Below, in pieces: positions 26,213 through 34,790 of a stretch of 64,000 nt of DNA. Origin of the DNA: Firm-13 sp037143795 (GTDB taxonomy: Bacteria > Bacillota > Clostridia > Saccharofermentanales > Saccharofermentanaceae). Every line of letters starts with the position of its first letter. Within the stretch, counting starts at the first letter, position 1. The position numbers and the translations under genes were made by a program. Under the pieces are notes generated by a model. The model had not been told where the DNA came from, did no database searches, and saw nothing but the letters and a program-made list of their open reading frames with translations. Location: contig JBAWXZ010000007.1 in assembly GCA_037143795.1 (NCBI GenBank), positions 62,001 through 126,000 of the forward strand. The letters are read 5' to 3'.

Positions 26213-29200
26213 ATCTTCGCCTCCTTTGGTGTCAATGCAGTCTCACTGTCACCTTCGAGAATACGGAAAAATTCCCGCAGGCGGTCGGTGATCTGTCCTC
26301 GGTCTTTGGGTGCGGGACGATACTGGATGTATGGCTTCTGCATGGCGGAAAAAAGGATTCTGCCTTTGAAGTCGGGGTGGGCAAGGATGCGGGAAAGCGC
26401 CTCCATATCGGGACGGGCGTCTTCCACATAGTACAGGAGAACCTGCTCGTCCTTGACAAGAACCCGGGAAAATCCGAACCGGCTGGCCATTTGACGTATG
26501 TAGGAAATATCCGTCAAAATCTGAACCTGTCTGGGCACATCTCCGAAGCGGTCCATAAGTTCGTCAAGGACATCCATATATTCCCTGCTGTTTTTAATTT
26601 CGCTGATGCGCCGGTATGCGTCCATGCGCTGGCCGTCATCATGGATATATTCGGGCGGGATATACGCATCAATATCTATTTCAACTACGGCCTGACGCAC
26701 GGGAACCGTCACTTTGCCTTCACTCTCGTTCCTGATGTTTTTGATTTCTTCTTCGAGCATCCGGCAGTACAGGTCATAACCGATTACATCCATCTGCCCA
26801 TGCTGTTCCGCACCGAGCAGGTTGCCTGCGCCGCGGACTTCGAGGTCTTTGAGTGCGATCTTAAAGCCCGATCCAAGTTCCGTGAAGTCACGGATCGCAG
26901 TCAGGCGCTTTTCGGCAACTTCTGTGAGAATCTTGTCCCGGCGGTATGTGATATAGGCATAAGCCTGACGGTCTGAGCGGCCTACACGGCCTTTGAGCTG
27001 ATAAAGCTGTGCAAGTCCGAATCGATCGGCATCTTCGACGATGATCGTATTTACATTCGGCATATCGATGCCGGATTCGATGATAGTTGTGCAGACCAGA
27101 ATATCCGCCTCATGGTAGATGAAGCTTTCGATTATGTTTTCAAGCTGCCTCTCGCCCATTTTTCCGTGTGCATACGAAATGCGGGCTCCCGGAAGGGCCG
27201 CCTCAAGAGCTGCGACTTTTTCATGGATACGGTGCGTGTCGTTGAAAAGATAAAAGACCTGCCCCTGCCTTGAAATTTCACGCAGGCACGCCTCGTTGAC
27301 TATATCCGCATCGTATTCCATCACATATGTCTGTACCGGACGGCGGTCAAGCGGCGGTTCCTCGAGTATGGAGATATCGCGTATTCCCGACAGGGACATA
27401 TGCAGTGTCCTCGGGATCGGCGTAGCAGTAAGGGTAAGCACGTCCACCGAGTTACGGAGCGCCTTCAGTTTTTCTTTGTGTTCAACGCCGAACCTCTGTT
27501 CCTCATCTACGACCAGAAGTCCTATATCCTTGGGGACTATATCTTTGGAGAGAACGCGGTGCGTGCCTATGACCACGTCAATAGTGCCCTCATGCAGGCC
27601 CTTCACAGTTTGTTTGATCATCGCGGGTGTTGCAAACCGGGACAGCAGGCCGACTGTTACCGGGAAGCGCGACAGCCGTTCGCGGAGATTTTCATAATGC
27701 TGCTGTACCAGGACAGTTGTCGGTGCCAGAAGAATCGCCTGTTTACCGTCCATAATGCATTTGAAAATGGCACGGAATGCAACCTCTGTCTTGCCGAAAC
27801 CGACGTCTCCGCAGAGCAGCCTGTCCATGACTTTGTCGGATTCCATGTCAGCTTTGATTTCCGCAATAGCCGTCAGTTGATCCTCGGTCTCCTGATAAGG
27901 GAAGTCTTCTTCAAATTCCCTTTGCCAGACAGTGTCCTCCGAGAAAATATGCCCCTTTATGGACTGACGCTGTGCGTAAAGTTCCACAAGATCAATAGCG
28001 AGCTGCCTGATCGACACCCTCGCTTTTTCCTTCATCCGTGTCCATTCCTGGCCGCCGAGTCTTGAAAGCTTCGGGGTACGTCCCTCCGAACCAACATATT
28101 TCTGGATCTGATCCAGTTTTTCCATGGAAATATAGAGGGAATCTTCGGACGCATAGGTGATTTTCAGATAATCCCTGTGCACACCGCCGGCCTCAAGATT
28201 GACAATTCCGTCATATCGGCCGATACCATGCTGTTCATGTACGACCAGCTCACCGGGAATCAGATCGCTGAAAAGATCAATATGCACGCCCTGGCTTTTC
28301 CTGCGGCGCATAGGACGGTCGACACCGAAAATATCCTGCGTACCGACAATCAGAAGATCGGCCGCGGGATATTCGAAGCCGGCCGGCAGGTGGCGCGGGA
28401 AAATCTCGGAAAATGTGTCATGGTCTGCAAGAAACTGACGAAGGCGGTCGGCACGGGCGCCCTCACCGGCCATAAGAATCGTATCTTTATTATCTTTACG
28501 GCGCTGGGTAATTATCCTGGCAAGGCTCTCTTCATGTCCGCGGAAACTATCGCTGGCACGACCGGCAATCGTATAATTCGTTGCGCCAGGAAGCCCGTTT
28601 CCGGAGGTCGGCAGACCGGAAAGGGTAACTGCGAAGCCTTTTTGATCAAGCTCGATAAACAATTCGGTGCCCTTCCAGATAGCACCTGCAGAAAGGGGAA
28701 GAACCTGGCCCTTTTCAAAAAGAGCCGTGAATCGCTGCACAAAATCCGCCTGCGAACTGTCCAGCCGTTTCCGGAAAGAAAGCGGCTCGTCCAAAAAAAG
28801 CAGGTAGGGACAGGAGCGGATATAGGATAGAACCGATGCACTCTGCGGAATAAGAATTGGCGTCCATTTCTCGAGGCCGGAGAAAAGAAGACCCTCACGG
28901 ATTCGCTCGGCATCCTGCATGGCAAGACGCGAAAAATTCTCGCACGCATCCCGTCCCGCACCGTTCTGTGCAGCCTCAAGGCGTGCCTTCTCCCCCGCTT
29001 CCAAAATACTGCGCGCGATTTCTCCCCGCCTTTTCTCCGGAACAAGAAGCTCCCGACCCAGGGCAATACTGATTTCTTTAAGCTGAGCGGTAGATCGTTG
29101 TGTCTCAAGGTCAAAAGTTTTAATTTGATCTATATCTTCATCAAAAAACGAAATCCGGACGGGTTCTTCGCTGCCAGCCGGAAAAACGTCAAAAATATCG

Positions 29201-29751
29201 CCTCGGCGGGCGAATTCGCCCTCTCCCTCGACTTTTCTTGTACGTTCGTAGCCAATATTTATCAGCCGTATCGCCAGATCTTCGGGCCGGACACGCTTGC
29301 CGACGCGAAGGGTAACCAGTGATTCCTGAAAATCGGAAACAGGCATGAGCCGGTTCATAAGAGCCCCGGCCGTAATAATCACGGCTCCGAATTCACCGGT
29401 CAGAAGCCTTCTGAGCACCCCGATCCGGGATAATTCCGCTTCACGGCTCGACGCATCAACATCGGCAAGATTAAGCTCCCGCTGCCTCAGAATCAGGACT
29501 TCCTCTTCACAGAAAGAAGACAAATCCAACTGCAGGGTACGGGCCCGGAGCTCGTCCGGAACCAGAATCACCGGCTTCTTCCCTGTCTTCTGACTGATTG
29601 CACGGACAAGATATGCCTTTTGACTGTCGGTCATCCCGGTAACATTCACATGCCCGGGAGACGGCAGATCGAGGTCTCCGAGAATCTTCAGGAAAACCGG
29701 ATCCCTTTGTGCCATGGAAAGAATGCGCTGCATCGATTCTACAGGACTCAT
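26209..29751 (-). CDS. mfd: Mfd, transcription-repair coupling factor
   Basis: A 1180-residue Mfd of normal length. The N-terminal UvrB-like modules are followed by the RNA-polymerase-interacting domain around residues 495-570 (GELVVHEQHGIGRYDG). The RecG-like translocase has Walker A GDVGFGKTEVA, the DEEQ box in VVDEEQRFG, and later helicase motifs including QLYQLKGRVGRS. The C-terminal TRCF domain completes it. It removes stalled RNA polymerase and recruits UvrA. Both ends overlap neighbours by 4 nt (pth upstream, cyclase downstream). Confidence 0.97.
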   Translation of the reverse strand: MSPVESMQRILSMAQRDPVFLKILGDLDLPSPGHVNVTGMTDSQKAYLVRAISQKTGKKPVILVPDELRARTLQLDLSSFCEEEVLILRQRELNLADVDASSREAELSRIGVLRRLLTGEFGAVIITAGALMNRLMPVSDFQESLVTLRVGKRVRPEDLAIRLINIGYERTRKVEGEGEFARRGDIFDVFPAGSEEPVRISFFDEDIDQIKTFDLETQRSTAQLKEISIALGRELLVPEKRRGEIARSILEAGEKARLEAAQNGAGRDACENFSRLAMQDAERIREGLLFSGLEKWTPILIPQSASVLSYIRSCPYLLFLDEPLSFRKRLDSSQADFVQRFTALFEKGQVLPLSAGAIWKGTELFIELDQKGFAVTLSGLPTSGNGLPGATNYTIAGRASDSFRGHEESLARIITQRRKDNKDTILMAGEGARADRLRQFLADHDTFSEIFPRHLPAGFEYPAADLLIVGTQDIFGVDRPMRRRKSQGVHIDLFSDLIPGELVVHEQHGIGRYDGIVNLEAGGVHRDYLKITYASEDSLYISMEKLDQIQKYVGSEGRTPKLSRLGGQEWTRMKEKARVSIRQLAIDLVELYAQRQSIKGHIFSEDTVWQREFEEDFPYQETEDQLTAIAEIKADMESDKVMDRLLCGDVGFGKTEVAFRAIFKCIMDGKQAILLAPTTVLVQQHYENLRERLSRFPVTVGLLSRFATPAMIKQTVKGLHEGTIDVVIGTHRVLSKDIVPKDIGLLVVDEEQRFGVEHKEKLKALRNSVDVLTLTATPIPRTLHMSLSGIRDISILEEPPLDRRPVQTYVMEYDADIVNEACLREISRQGQVFYLFNDTHRIHEKVAALEAALPGARISYAHGKMGERQLENIIESFIYHEADILVCTTIIESGIDMPNVNTIIVEDADRFGLAQLYQLKGRVGRSDRQAYAYITYRRDKILTEVAEKRLTAIRDFTELGSGFKIALKDLEVRGAGNLLGAEQHGQMDVIGYDLYCRMLEEEIKNIRNESEGKVTVPVRQAVVEIDIDAYIPPEYIHDDGQRMDAYRRISEIKNSREYMDVLDELMDRFGDVPRQVQILTDISYIRQMASRFGFSRVLVKDEQVLLYYVEDARPDMEALSRILAHPDFKGRILFSAMQKPYIQYRPAPKDRGQITDRLREFFRILEGDSETALTPKEAKI

Positions 29752-30281
29752 GCCCGCTCCTTTATGAGCTTTTCTGTGGCTTCCGCCGCACTCACAAATG
29801 CAGAAAACATCTGTTCCTGGTCATCTTTTCCTATCTCGGAAAGAACAAAATCGGCCAGATCCCAATGCTGCGGCACAGGCCCGCAGCCAACACGGATCCT
29901 TGGGAAATCCTGTGTGCCCAGACAGGAAATAATAGACTTCATCCCGTTATGTGTTCCGGGTCCGCCGCTCGGGCGCACACGCACCGTACCGCGCGGAATA
30001 TCAATATCGTCATACAGGACAATGAGGTTTGCGGGGGCGATTTTGAAATATTGAAGCGCTTCCCGTATACTCTCCCCTGATAAATTCATAAAGGTATGCG
30101 GACGCAAAAGAACCACCTTCTCACCGAGAATGGTTCCCTGACCGTACTCGCCTTTGAATTTTGTTTTGCTGACAGGAATCCGGTTACGCTGAGCGAGCAC
30201 ATCAAGCGTCATGAAGCCGCAGTTATGCCAAGTCTGTGTATATTGTGAACCGGGATTGCCCAGACCTGCGATAAGCCACAT
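29748..30281 (-). CDS. pth: Pth, peptidyl-tRNA hydrolase
   Basis: A 177-residue Pth. LIAGLGNPGSQY and catalytic His19 in WHNCGF are present, with the Asp in LYDDIDIPRGTVRVR and GGPGTHNGMKSI. It releases tRNA from peptidyl-tRNA. Its start lies 5 nt after the glmU stop with GGAGT as ribosome site, and its stop overlaps mfd. The order glmU-pth-mfd resembles the conserved Bacillota housekeeping cluster. Confidence 0.96.
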   Translation of the reverse strand: MWLIAGLGNPGSQYTQTWHNCGFMTLDVLAQRNRIPVSKTKFKGEYGQGTILGEKVVLLRPHTFMNLSGESIREALQYFKIAPANLIVLYDDIDIPRGTVRVRPSGGPGTHNGMKSIISCLGTQDFPRIRVGCGPVPQHWDLADFVLSEIGKDDQEQMFSAFVSAAEATEKLIKERA

Positions 30282-30286
30282 GGTTG

Positions 30287-31696
30287 TTATACTCCTTCGC
30301 GTCTCCGATCCGGCGGAATAAGCTTCGAACTGCGGATCATATTCTTCCTGACCACCCAGTTCTCCTTAACAATCTGCCGGTTACGGGCAATCGCAAGACC
30401 AAGCTCGGGAACATCTTCCGTAATAGTTGAACCGGCTGCTATATAGGAATTATCATGCAGCGTCACCGGAGAAATCAGATTGGAGTTGCCGCCGATAAAA
30501 ACATTGTCACCAATGATGCAGGCAGTTTTATCAAGTCCGTCATAGTTGCAGGTTATTGTTCCGCAGCCAAAATTGACATTCTTCCCGACCTGGGAGTCAC
30601 CGATATAAGTAAGATGACGTGCCCGTGTATAGTCGCCGACCGTGGAATTCTTAATTTCCACAAAAGCACCTACCGTAATATTATCCCCAAGGACGGATTC
30701 CGGTCGAATATGGCTGTATGGACCAATCTGGCAGTTCTTTCCAATAACACACTGATTCGCGACAGAATTCAAAATAAGCGTCCCGTCTCCGACTTCAACA
30801 TCTTCAAGGCGAGTCTGTGATCCGATAATGCAGTCCTCACCGATAATAGTTCTGCCTATGAGGACAGTAGACGGACGGATAACAGTATCACAGCCGATCT
30901 GAACTGTCGGGTCAATCCAGGTCGAAGCCGGATCGATAATCTGAACGCCCTGCGACATAAATTTTTTGCATACGCGCTGATTCAGAATCTCCCCGACAGC
31001 CTGCAGTTCAATACGGTCATTTACGCCCCTTGTCTCGTCAAAGGGTGCAATAAAAGCGCCGACTTTGTGGCCGTCGTTTATCAGAATTTCAATTGTATCA
31101 GTAAGATAATATTCCTTCTGTGCATTTCCGGAGCCTATTCTGCCAAGTGCGGAAAGCAGAAGCGGGGTGCGGAAACAATATATGGAAGAATTGATCTCCC
31201 GGATCAATTTCTCTTCATCGTTCGAATCGCGATCCTCAACAATTTTAACGACATGTCCATTATTATCGCGGACCAGTCTTCCGTAACCAGTGGGATCCGG
31301 AGCCAGTGCAGTAATGACGACAGCGCCGAATGCTTCCTTTTCAAACAGATCCATAGCCGCCAGAAGCGTCTGCGCCGTAATGAGCGGGGCATCACCCGGC
31401 AAAACAATCGTACATCCGTTTCTGCCTTCAAGGAAAGGTCCTGCCTGCATAACAGCATGCCCTGTACCAAGCTGCTGCTCCTGGAGAACAAATGCAACAT
31501 CTTCGCCTAAAGTGGCCCGAACCTCTTCCTGTTTATATCCGACAATGTAAACCTGCTCGTGTGCACCTGCTTCATGAAGTGCATCCGCAACCCAGGATAC
31601 CAGCGGTTTTCCGGCAGCTCTCTGAACCACCTTCGAGTGTTTTGAATGCATTCTTTTGCCTTCACCTGCGGCCATAACAACAGCACAAATATCCAT
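30287..31696 (-). CDS. glmU: GlmU, bifunctional N-acetylglucosamine-1-phosphate uridyltransferase/acetyltransferase
   Basis: A 469-residue enzyme. The N-terminal uridyltransferase carries MAAGEGKRM and KVV in the nucleotide loop, and LPGDAPLI. The C-terminal left-handed beta-helix has hexapeptide repeats (about 255-430), with the acetyl-transfer segment NFGCGTITCNYDG. It makes UDP-GlcNAc for peptidoglycan. A longer frame to 31786 lacks a ribosome site, while AAAGGAG precedes the ATG at 31696. The leader contains a hairpin and a TATAAT at 31795-31800. Confidence 0.96.
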   Translation of the reverse strand: MDICAVVMAAGEGKRMHSKHSKVVQRAAGKPLVSWVADALHEAGAHEQVYIVGYKQEEVRATLGEDVAFVLQEQQLGTGHAVMQAGPFLEGRNGCTIVLPGDAPLITAQTLLAAMDLFEKEAFGAVVITALAPDPTGYGRLVRDNNGHVVKIVEDRDSNDEEKLIREINSSIYCFRTPLLLSALGRIGSGNAQKEYYLTDTIEILINDGHKVGAFIAPFDETRGVNDRIELQAVGEILNQRVCKKFMSQGVQIIDPASTWIDPTVQIGCDTVIRPSTVLIGRTIIGEDCIIGSQTRLEDVEVGDGTLILNSVANQCVIGKNCQIGPYSHIRPESVLGDNITVGAFVEIKNSTVGDYTRARHLTYIGDSQVGKNVNFGCGTITCNYDGLDKTACIIGDNVFIGGNSNLISPVTLHDNSYIAAGSTITEDVPELGLAIARNRQIVKENWVVRKNMIRSSKLIPPDRRREGV

Positions 31697-31744
31697 ATGA
31701 ATCAATTCTCCTTTATAAATGCATCTTCTTTGGGGCACGAAAAT

Positions 31745-31800
31745 GCGCCGGAATATCTCTTCAGGGAGAACTCCGGTGCTTTTCAAACGTCTATATTATA
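31745..31800 (-). promoter_or_regulatory. glmU -10 element and leader hairpin
   Basis: On the minus strand a perfect TATAAT lies at 31800-31795 but its -35 position falls in the arm of palindromic element A and matches poorly. The leader then forms a hairpin from GCACCGGA (31779-31772) and TCCGGCGC (31752-31745, one G-U), with an inner TCTC/GAGA stem. Confidence 0.5.
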
Positions 31801-31807
31801 ACATAAA

Positions 31808-31893
31808 GGGGAAGAGTGTGTGTGTTTCTCGCTCGGTCAGTCCTCGAGCCTTCGGCTCTGCGGAATCTACTCGAAACACACACACCCTTCCCT
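31808..31893 (+). repeat. Palindromic element A (imperfect 20-bp stem with branched interior)
   Basis: The outer arms at 31809-31828 and 31873-31892 pair at 19 of 20 positions (GTGTGTGTTTC with GAAACACACAC as core). The interior contains a small hairpin GAGCC-TTC-GGCTC and the flanking words CTCGGTCAG and GCGGAATCTACTCGA, which recur in element B. The opposite-strand element B at 32209-32297 has the same design with a different tip hairpin. Confidence 0.85.
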
Positions 31894-31896
31894 GTT

Positions 31897-31963
31897 GAGC
31901 GTCCTGCGGACGCTCAGGAATATTTTGACTCTTTAATAGCAGCCCTGCGGGCGCTATTAAAGA
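31897..31963. repeat. Two TGC-loop hairpins adjacent to element A
   Basis: GAGCGTCC-TGC-GGACGCTC (31898-31916) and a second, longer hairpin with outer arms CTTTAATAGC and GCTATTAAAG (31931-31962) around GCCC-TGC-GGGC follow element A. The first has a close counterpart next to element B at 32187-32202, in inverted orientation. Confidence 0.75.
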
Positions 31964-32138
31964 TTGATATTTTGCTGTTGATGCAGCATAACGTATAATT
32001 GGTTATTTGCAGACAAGCATTTTACGGTTCAAGTTCCAGGCAAATGCAGTTTCGCCCGGAACACCTGCAACGTCGCAAGATAACCGGACTAGCGTTCCTT
32101 TGGTTGAATGGCAGATCATCATGATATATTGCTATCTG

Positions 32139-32176
32139 AGTAGATTCCACAGGACTGCAAAGCAATCCGAGGTTCT
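32139..32176 (-). repeat. Degenerate partial copy of the palindromic element
   Basis: GAGTAGATTCCACAGGACTG and the following imperfect hairpin match the interior of element B with several substitutions. The outer GT/AC-rich arms are missing. It lies in the same orientation as element B. Confidence 0.65.
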
Positions 32177-32208
32177 ACTCTTCCGTAGCGTCCGCAGGAC
32201 GCCCCACA

Positions 32209-32297
32209 GGGAATAGAGTGTGTGTCTCGAGTAGATTCCGCAGGATTGCACAGCAATCCGAGGACCTGACCGAGTGAGAAACACACACTCTATTCCC
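32209..32297 (-). repeat. Palindromic element B, inverted relative to element A
   Basis: Outer arms 32209-32228 and 32278-32297 pair at 19 of 20 positions. The tip hairpin GGATTGC-ACA-GCAATCC (32243-32259) is perfect. Read on the minus strand it carries CTCGGTCAGG and GCGGAATCTACTCGA as in element A. It lies 60 nt past the stop of the PfoR-like gene. Confidence 0.85.
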
Positions 32298-32352
32298 CGA
32301 CCTGACCGAGTGAGAAACACACACTCTATTCCCCGACCTGACCGAGCGAAAA
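32263..32352 (-). repeat. Tandem 36-bp repeats at the edge of element B
   Basis: Two identical 36-bp units (32263-32298 and 32299-32334) and a partial third (32335-32352) follow each other directly. Each unit contains CTGACCGAGTGAGAAACAC plus the outer arm of element B, so the right arm is duplicated. This fits slippage or repeated insertion at the element end, up to the stop of the adjacent gene. Confidence 0.85.
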
Positions 32353-32357
32353 AAGCA

Positions 32358-33521
32358 TCATTCCTTAACCAGTTTCATATCTCCGAATTTAATCCAGCCT
32401 TTTTTCCTCATTATCTCTGATGTCAGAAACGCAATAGCTGCCGGAAGTATGAACTGCAGGATGATTATATAGCACACGACCACCCAGGGTGCCGTGGCGG
32501 CAGAACCATCCGTCGGAACAGTCATATTACTGAAGGTCATGATCTGTCCGACTAATCCGCAGGAGCCCATACCGGCACCGAGGAAATTGTTCGTCATGCC
32601 GAATACGCATGTGGCAAGGGGCCCCGCTACCGCCGAAGCCAGCATTGTGGGTATAAGGATTTGAGGGTGCCGTACGATGTTTGGAAATTGGATTTTGGCG
32701 GTGCCCAGTCCCTGTGACAAAAGGCCGTTCCATCCGTTTTCGCGAAAAGAGGCTACTGCAAATCCGACCATCTGTGCGCAGCATCCAACTGTTGCCGCCC
32801 CGGCTGCAAGGCCATTCAGGCCCATCGAAATACAGAGTGCAGCCGAAGAAATAGGCGCCACCAGGGTAAGCCCGACCAGCAGGGAGACTGCAATGCCCAT
32901 AGGGAAAGGATACAGTTTGGTAGCACCAACCAGAAGCCATCCAAGCCATGCCATGAATGAGCCAACCGGAGGTCCGACCAGCACAGCGACAACCGTTCCT
33001 GAAATTACTGCTCCCGCAGGAACAACAATAAGATCAAATGGTGTTTTGCCGGTCAGCCATGATCCGATTTCCACAGCGACGATTACGGCAATGATAGCGC
33101 CCATCGGGCCTGCTGATGTCACTCCCTTAATCGGTGTACCGGCAACAACATCAAATGCATTCATGAGATATGCCAGGCCGCCGACAACCGCAGCCGAATA
33201 GACTGCAAGCGGTTTGCTCTTCAGACCTGTCGCGACAGCGACACCAATCGCCGCACCGACAAGAGGTGATCCTGCACTTGTCCAATAAATAATCTGCTGA
33301 AAATATGGCTGCAGAGCGTCAATATGAATAAATCCAAAAATCGTTTTCAGGATTGTGCCGATCAGCAGTGAAGCAAAAAGACCATACACCATTGCGCCCA
33401 TGGCATCAATGAAATAACGCTTGCCGGCCCTTTTGAGAAAAGAAATCATTTTTTCTGACCGTGTCTGTTTTTTGACCGGCACTTTTTGGCGGGGCTGTTT
33501 ATGATAATTTTTGTTAGCCAT
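32358..33521 (-). CDS. PfoR/PTS EIIC_2-family membrane protein
   Basis: A 387-residue protein with a basic N-terminal tail (1-25) and about nine to ten hydrophobic segments. It belongs to the EIIC_2 family that includes PfoR, described as a regulator of perfringolysin. Features include GSPLVGAAIGVAVATGLKSK, glycine-rich GAGMGSCGLVGQIMTF and AAIAFLTSEIMRKKGW. No EIIA or EIIB domain is present and no PTS gene is nearby. A longer frame to 33596 is rejected because GGAGG precedes the ATG at 33521. Transport of a sugar is not proven for this family. Confidence 0.85.
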   Translation of the reverse strand: MANKNYHKQPRQKVPVKKQTRSEKMISFLKRAGKRYFIDAMGAMVYGLFASLLIGTILKTIFGFIHIDALQPYFQQIIYWTSAGSPLVGAAIGVAVATGLKSKPLAVYSAAVVGGLAYLMNAFDVVAGTPIKGVTSAGPMGAIIAVIVAVEIGSWLTGKTPFDLIVVPAGAVISGTVVAVLVGPPVGSFMAWLGWLLVGATKLYPFPMGIAVSLLVGLTLVAPISSAALCISMGLNGLAAGAATVGCCAQMVGFAVASFRENGWNGLLSQGLGTAKIQFPNIVRHPQILIPTMLASAVAGPLATCVFGMTNNFLGAGMGSCGLVGQIMTFSNMTVPTDGSAATAPWVVVCYIIILQFILPAAIAFLTSEIMRKKGWIKFGDMKLVKE

Positions 33522-33862
33522 GTATTTTCCTCCTGCAACAAGTAAATTACCGTCGGCATGATCAGAAAACACAGACAGACAGCGCACCCGGACCAACCCT
33601 GGATTCCTTCAAAACTCAAAATTACCGGGTGCACTAAAACATCCGGAATCTGATATCTTGCATGGAATCGCACAGAGCTGATTCACAAAAACGGAAAGGG
33701 CATTTTTCCCGATCCGCCGCAGGGTTTGTGGAAAAGAGGACAAATGGCCGGACATGATGAAAGTCTTTACAGGGAAATCCTCGAACAGGACTCTCCGTAA
33801 CGCACACTGACAACACCCGTAAATATTGCATGAATCATAACATTGCACCGGAAATAAATCAA
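33522..33862 (-). promoter_or_regulatory. Promoter and long untranslated leader of the PfoR-like gene
   Basis: TTGATT (33862-33857) and TATGAT (33839-33834) are 17 bp apart on the minus strand. Transcription would begin near 33827 and give a leader of about 300 nt. The leader contains a closing stem GCACCCGG/CCGGGTGC (33632-33625 with 33591-33584) about 60 nt before the ribosome site. I cannot match it to a known riboswitch or T-box. Confidence 0.5.
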
Positions 33863-33914
33863 GAAAAATGACTCCGGCTGATGCAAATCAGTATATCTGG
33901 GTTTCGATTTAAGG

Positions 33915-33920
33915 TATACT
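33915..33920 (+). promoter_or_regulatory. -10 candidate for the nucleotidyltransferase gene
   Basis: TATACT lies 69 nt before the start codon on the plus strand, with no clear -35. It is the best candidate in the divergent gap. Confidence 0.3.
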
Positions 33921-33988
33921 ACTATCATTATAAGTAAGAAAATCTGCTGCCGTGCAATGGTGTCCGGTTCGTAGATTGGAGGTTTTTC

Positions 33989-34768
33989 ATGATCGCTTTA
34001 CTTCTTGTTGCGGGTTACGCAACCAGACTCTATCCGTTGACCATAAATACCCCTAAGCCACTCCTTCCCGTCGCCGGCCGTCCTATGCTTGATTATATTG
34101 TCGATGAACTTGACACGCTGCCGGACCTTACGGGCATTTGCCTGATTTCCAATCACCGCTTTGCAGGTCATTTTGAGGAGTGGGCTTCCACACGAAGACT
34201 CATTTCTCCGCATGTTCCGATTACTGTTCTTGATGACGGTACGACCGACGATTCCAATAAGCGCGGTGCCATCGGTGATATTCAGTTTGCCATTGATACC
34301 CTGCACATTGACGAAGATACCGTCATTATTGCCGGCGACAATCTTTTTACCTACCGCCTCAAAGATATGTACGATCATTTCATGAAGATCCGCAGGGACC
34401 TCCTGATTGCCATTCATGTTCCGGACAAATCGCAGCTTCAGAAGCTTGCAGTCGCGACACTTGACGGACAGGGCAAAGTACTTCGCATGATGGAAAAACC
34501 CAGCGAACCGGAGTCCGAGACTGCTATTTATGCGACATATTTCTATTTGAAAGAGACTCTTCCGCTGATCCGTAAATACCTCGAAGATGGTAACACACCG
34601 GATGCACCGGGTCATTTCCCGTCCTGGCTTTATAAACGCCAGGATGTGTTCGCGTATCTTGCAGACGGCAACTGTATCGATATCGGCACGCCCGAAAACT
34701 ATAAAGACGTAACGGAGAATTTTTCAAAACTTTGGTCAGAGCGTAAAGCTCTGCCGGGCGAGGAATAA
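33989..34768 (+). CDS. Sugar-phosphate nucleotidyltransferase family protein
   Basis: A 259-residue enzyme with the nucleotidyltransferase loop LLVAGYATRLYPLT and TPKPLLPVAGRPML, plus the metal Asp in IAGDNLFTY. The short length, without C-terminal beta-helix, resembles RmlA- or CTP/GTP-type sugar-phosphate transferases. GGAGG precedes the ATG. It is followed 22 nt later by the pyrophosphatase gene, whose product would remove the PPi released. The sugar is unknown. Confidence 0.88.
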   Translation: MIALLLVAGYATRLYPLTINTPKPLLPVAGRPMLDYIVDELDTLPDLTGICLISNHRFAGHFEEWASTRRLISPHVPITVLDDGTTDDSNKRGAIGDIQFAIDTLHIDEDTVIIAGDNLFTYRLKDMYDHFMKIRRDLLIAIHVPDKSQLQKLAVATLDGQGKVLRMMEKPSEPESETAIYATYFYLKETLPLIRKYLEDGNTPDAPGHFPSWLYKRQDVFAYLADGNCIDIGTPENYKDVTENFSKLWSERKALPGEE

Positions 34769-34790
34769 TTGTCTGCATGGAGGAAATGCA

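Noticed and set aside
31816..32320. Short open frames within the palindromic region (31816-31998, 32007-32216, 32132-32320)
   Set aside because: They run through the repeat arms, have no ribosome site and encode low-complexity or unmatched residues. The palindromes explain the open frames.
31808..32352. CRISPR array
   Set aside because: The repeats are nested palindromes in both orientations. The 36-bp units are directly adjacent without spacers, and no cas gene is present.
33522..33640. T-box riboswitch in the PfoR-like leader
   Set aside because: A GGGTTGGTCCGG stretch faintly resembles the T-box core, but the conserved GGTGGTACCGCG pattern, the terminator and an amino-acid gene context are missing.
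33609..33848. 79-codon minus-strand ORF upstream of the PfoR-like gene
   Set aside because: No ribosome site. It spans the predicted promoter, and its sequence shows no family features. The region is better read as leader.
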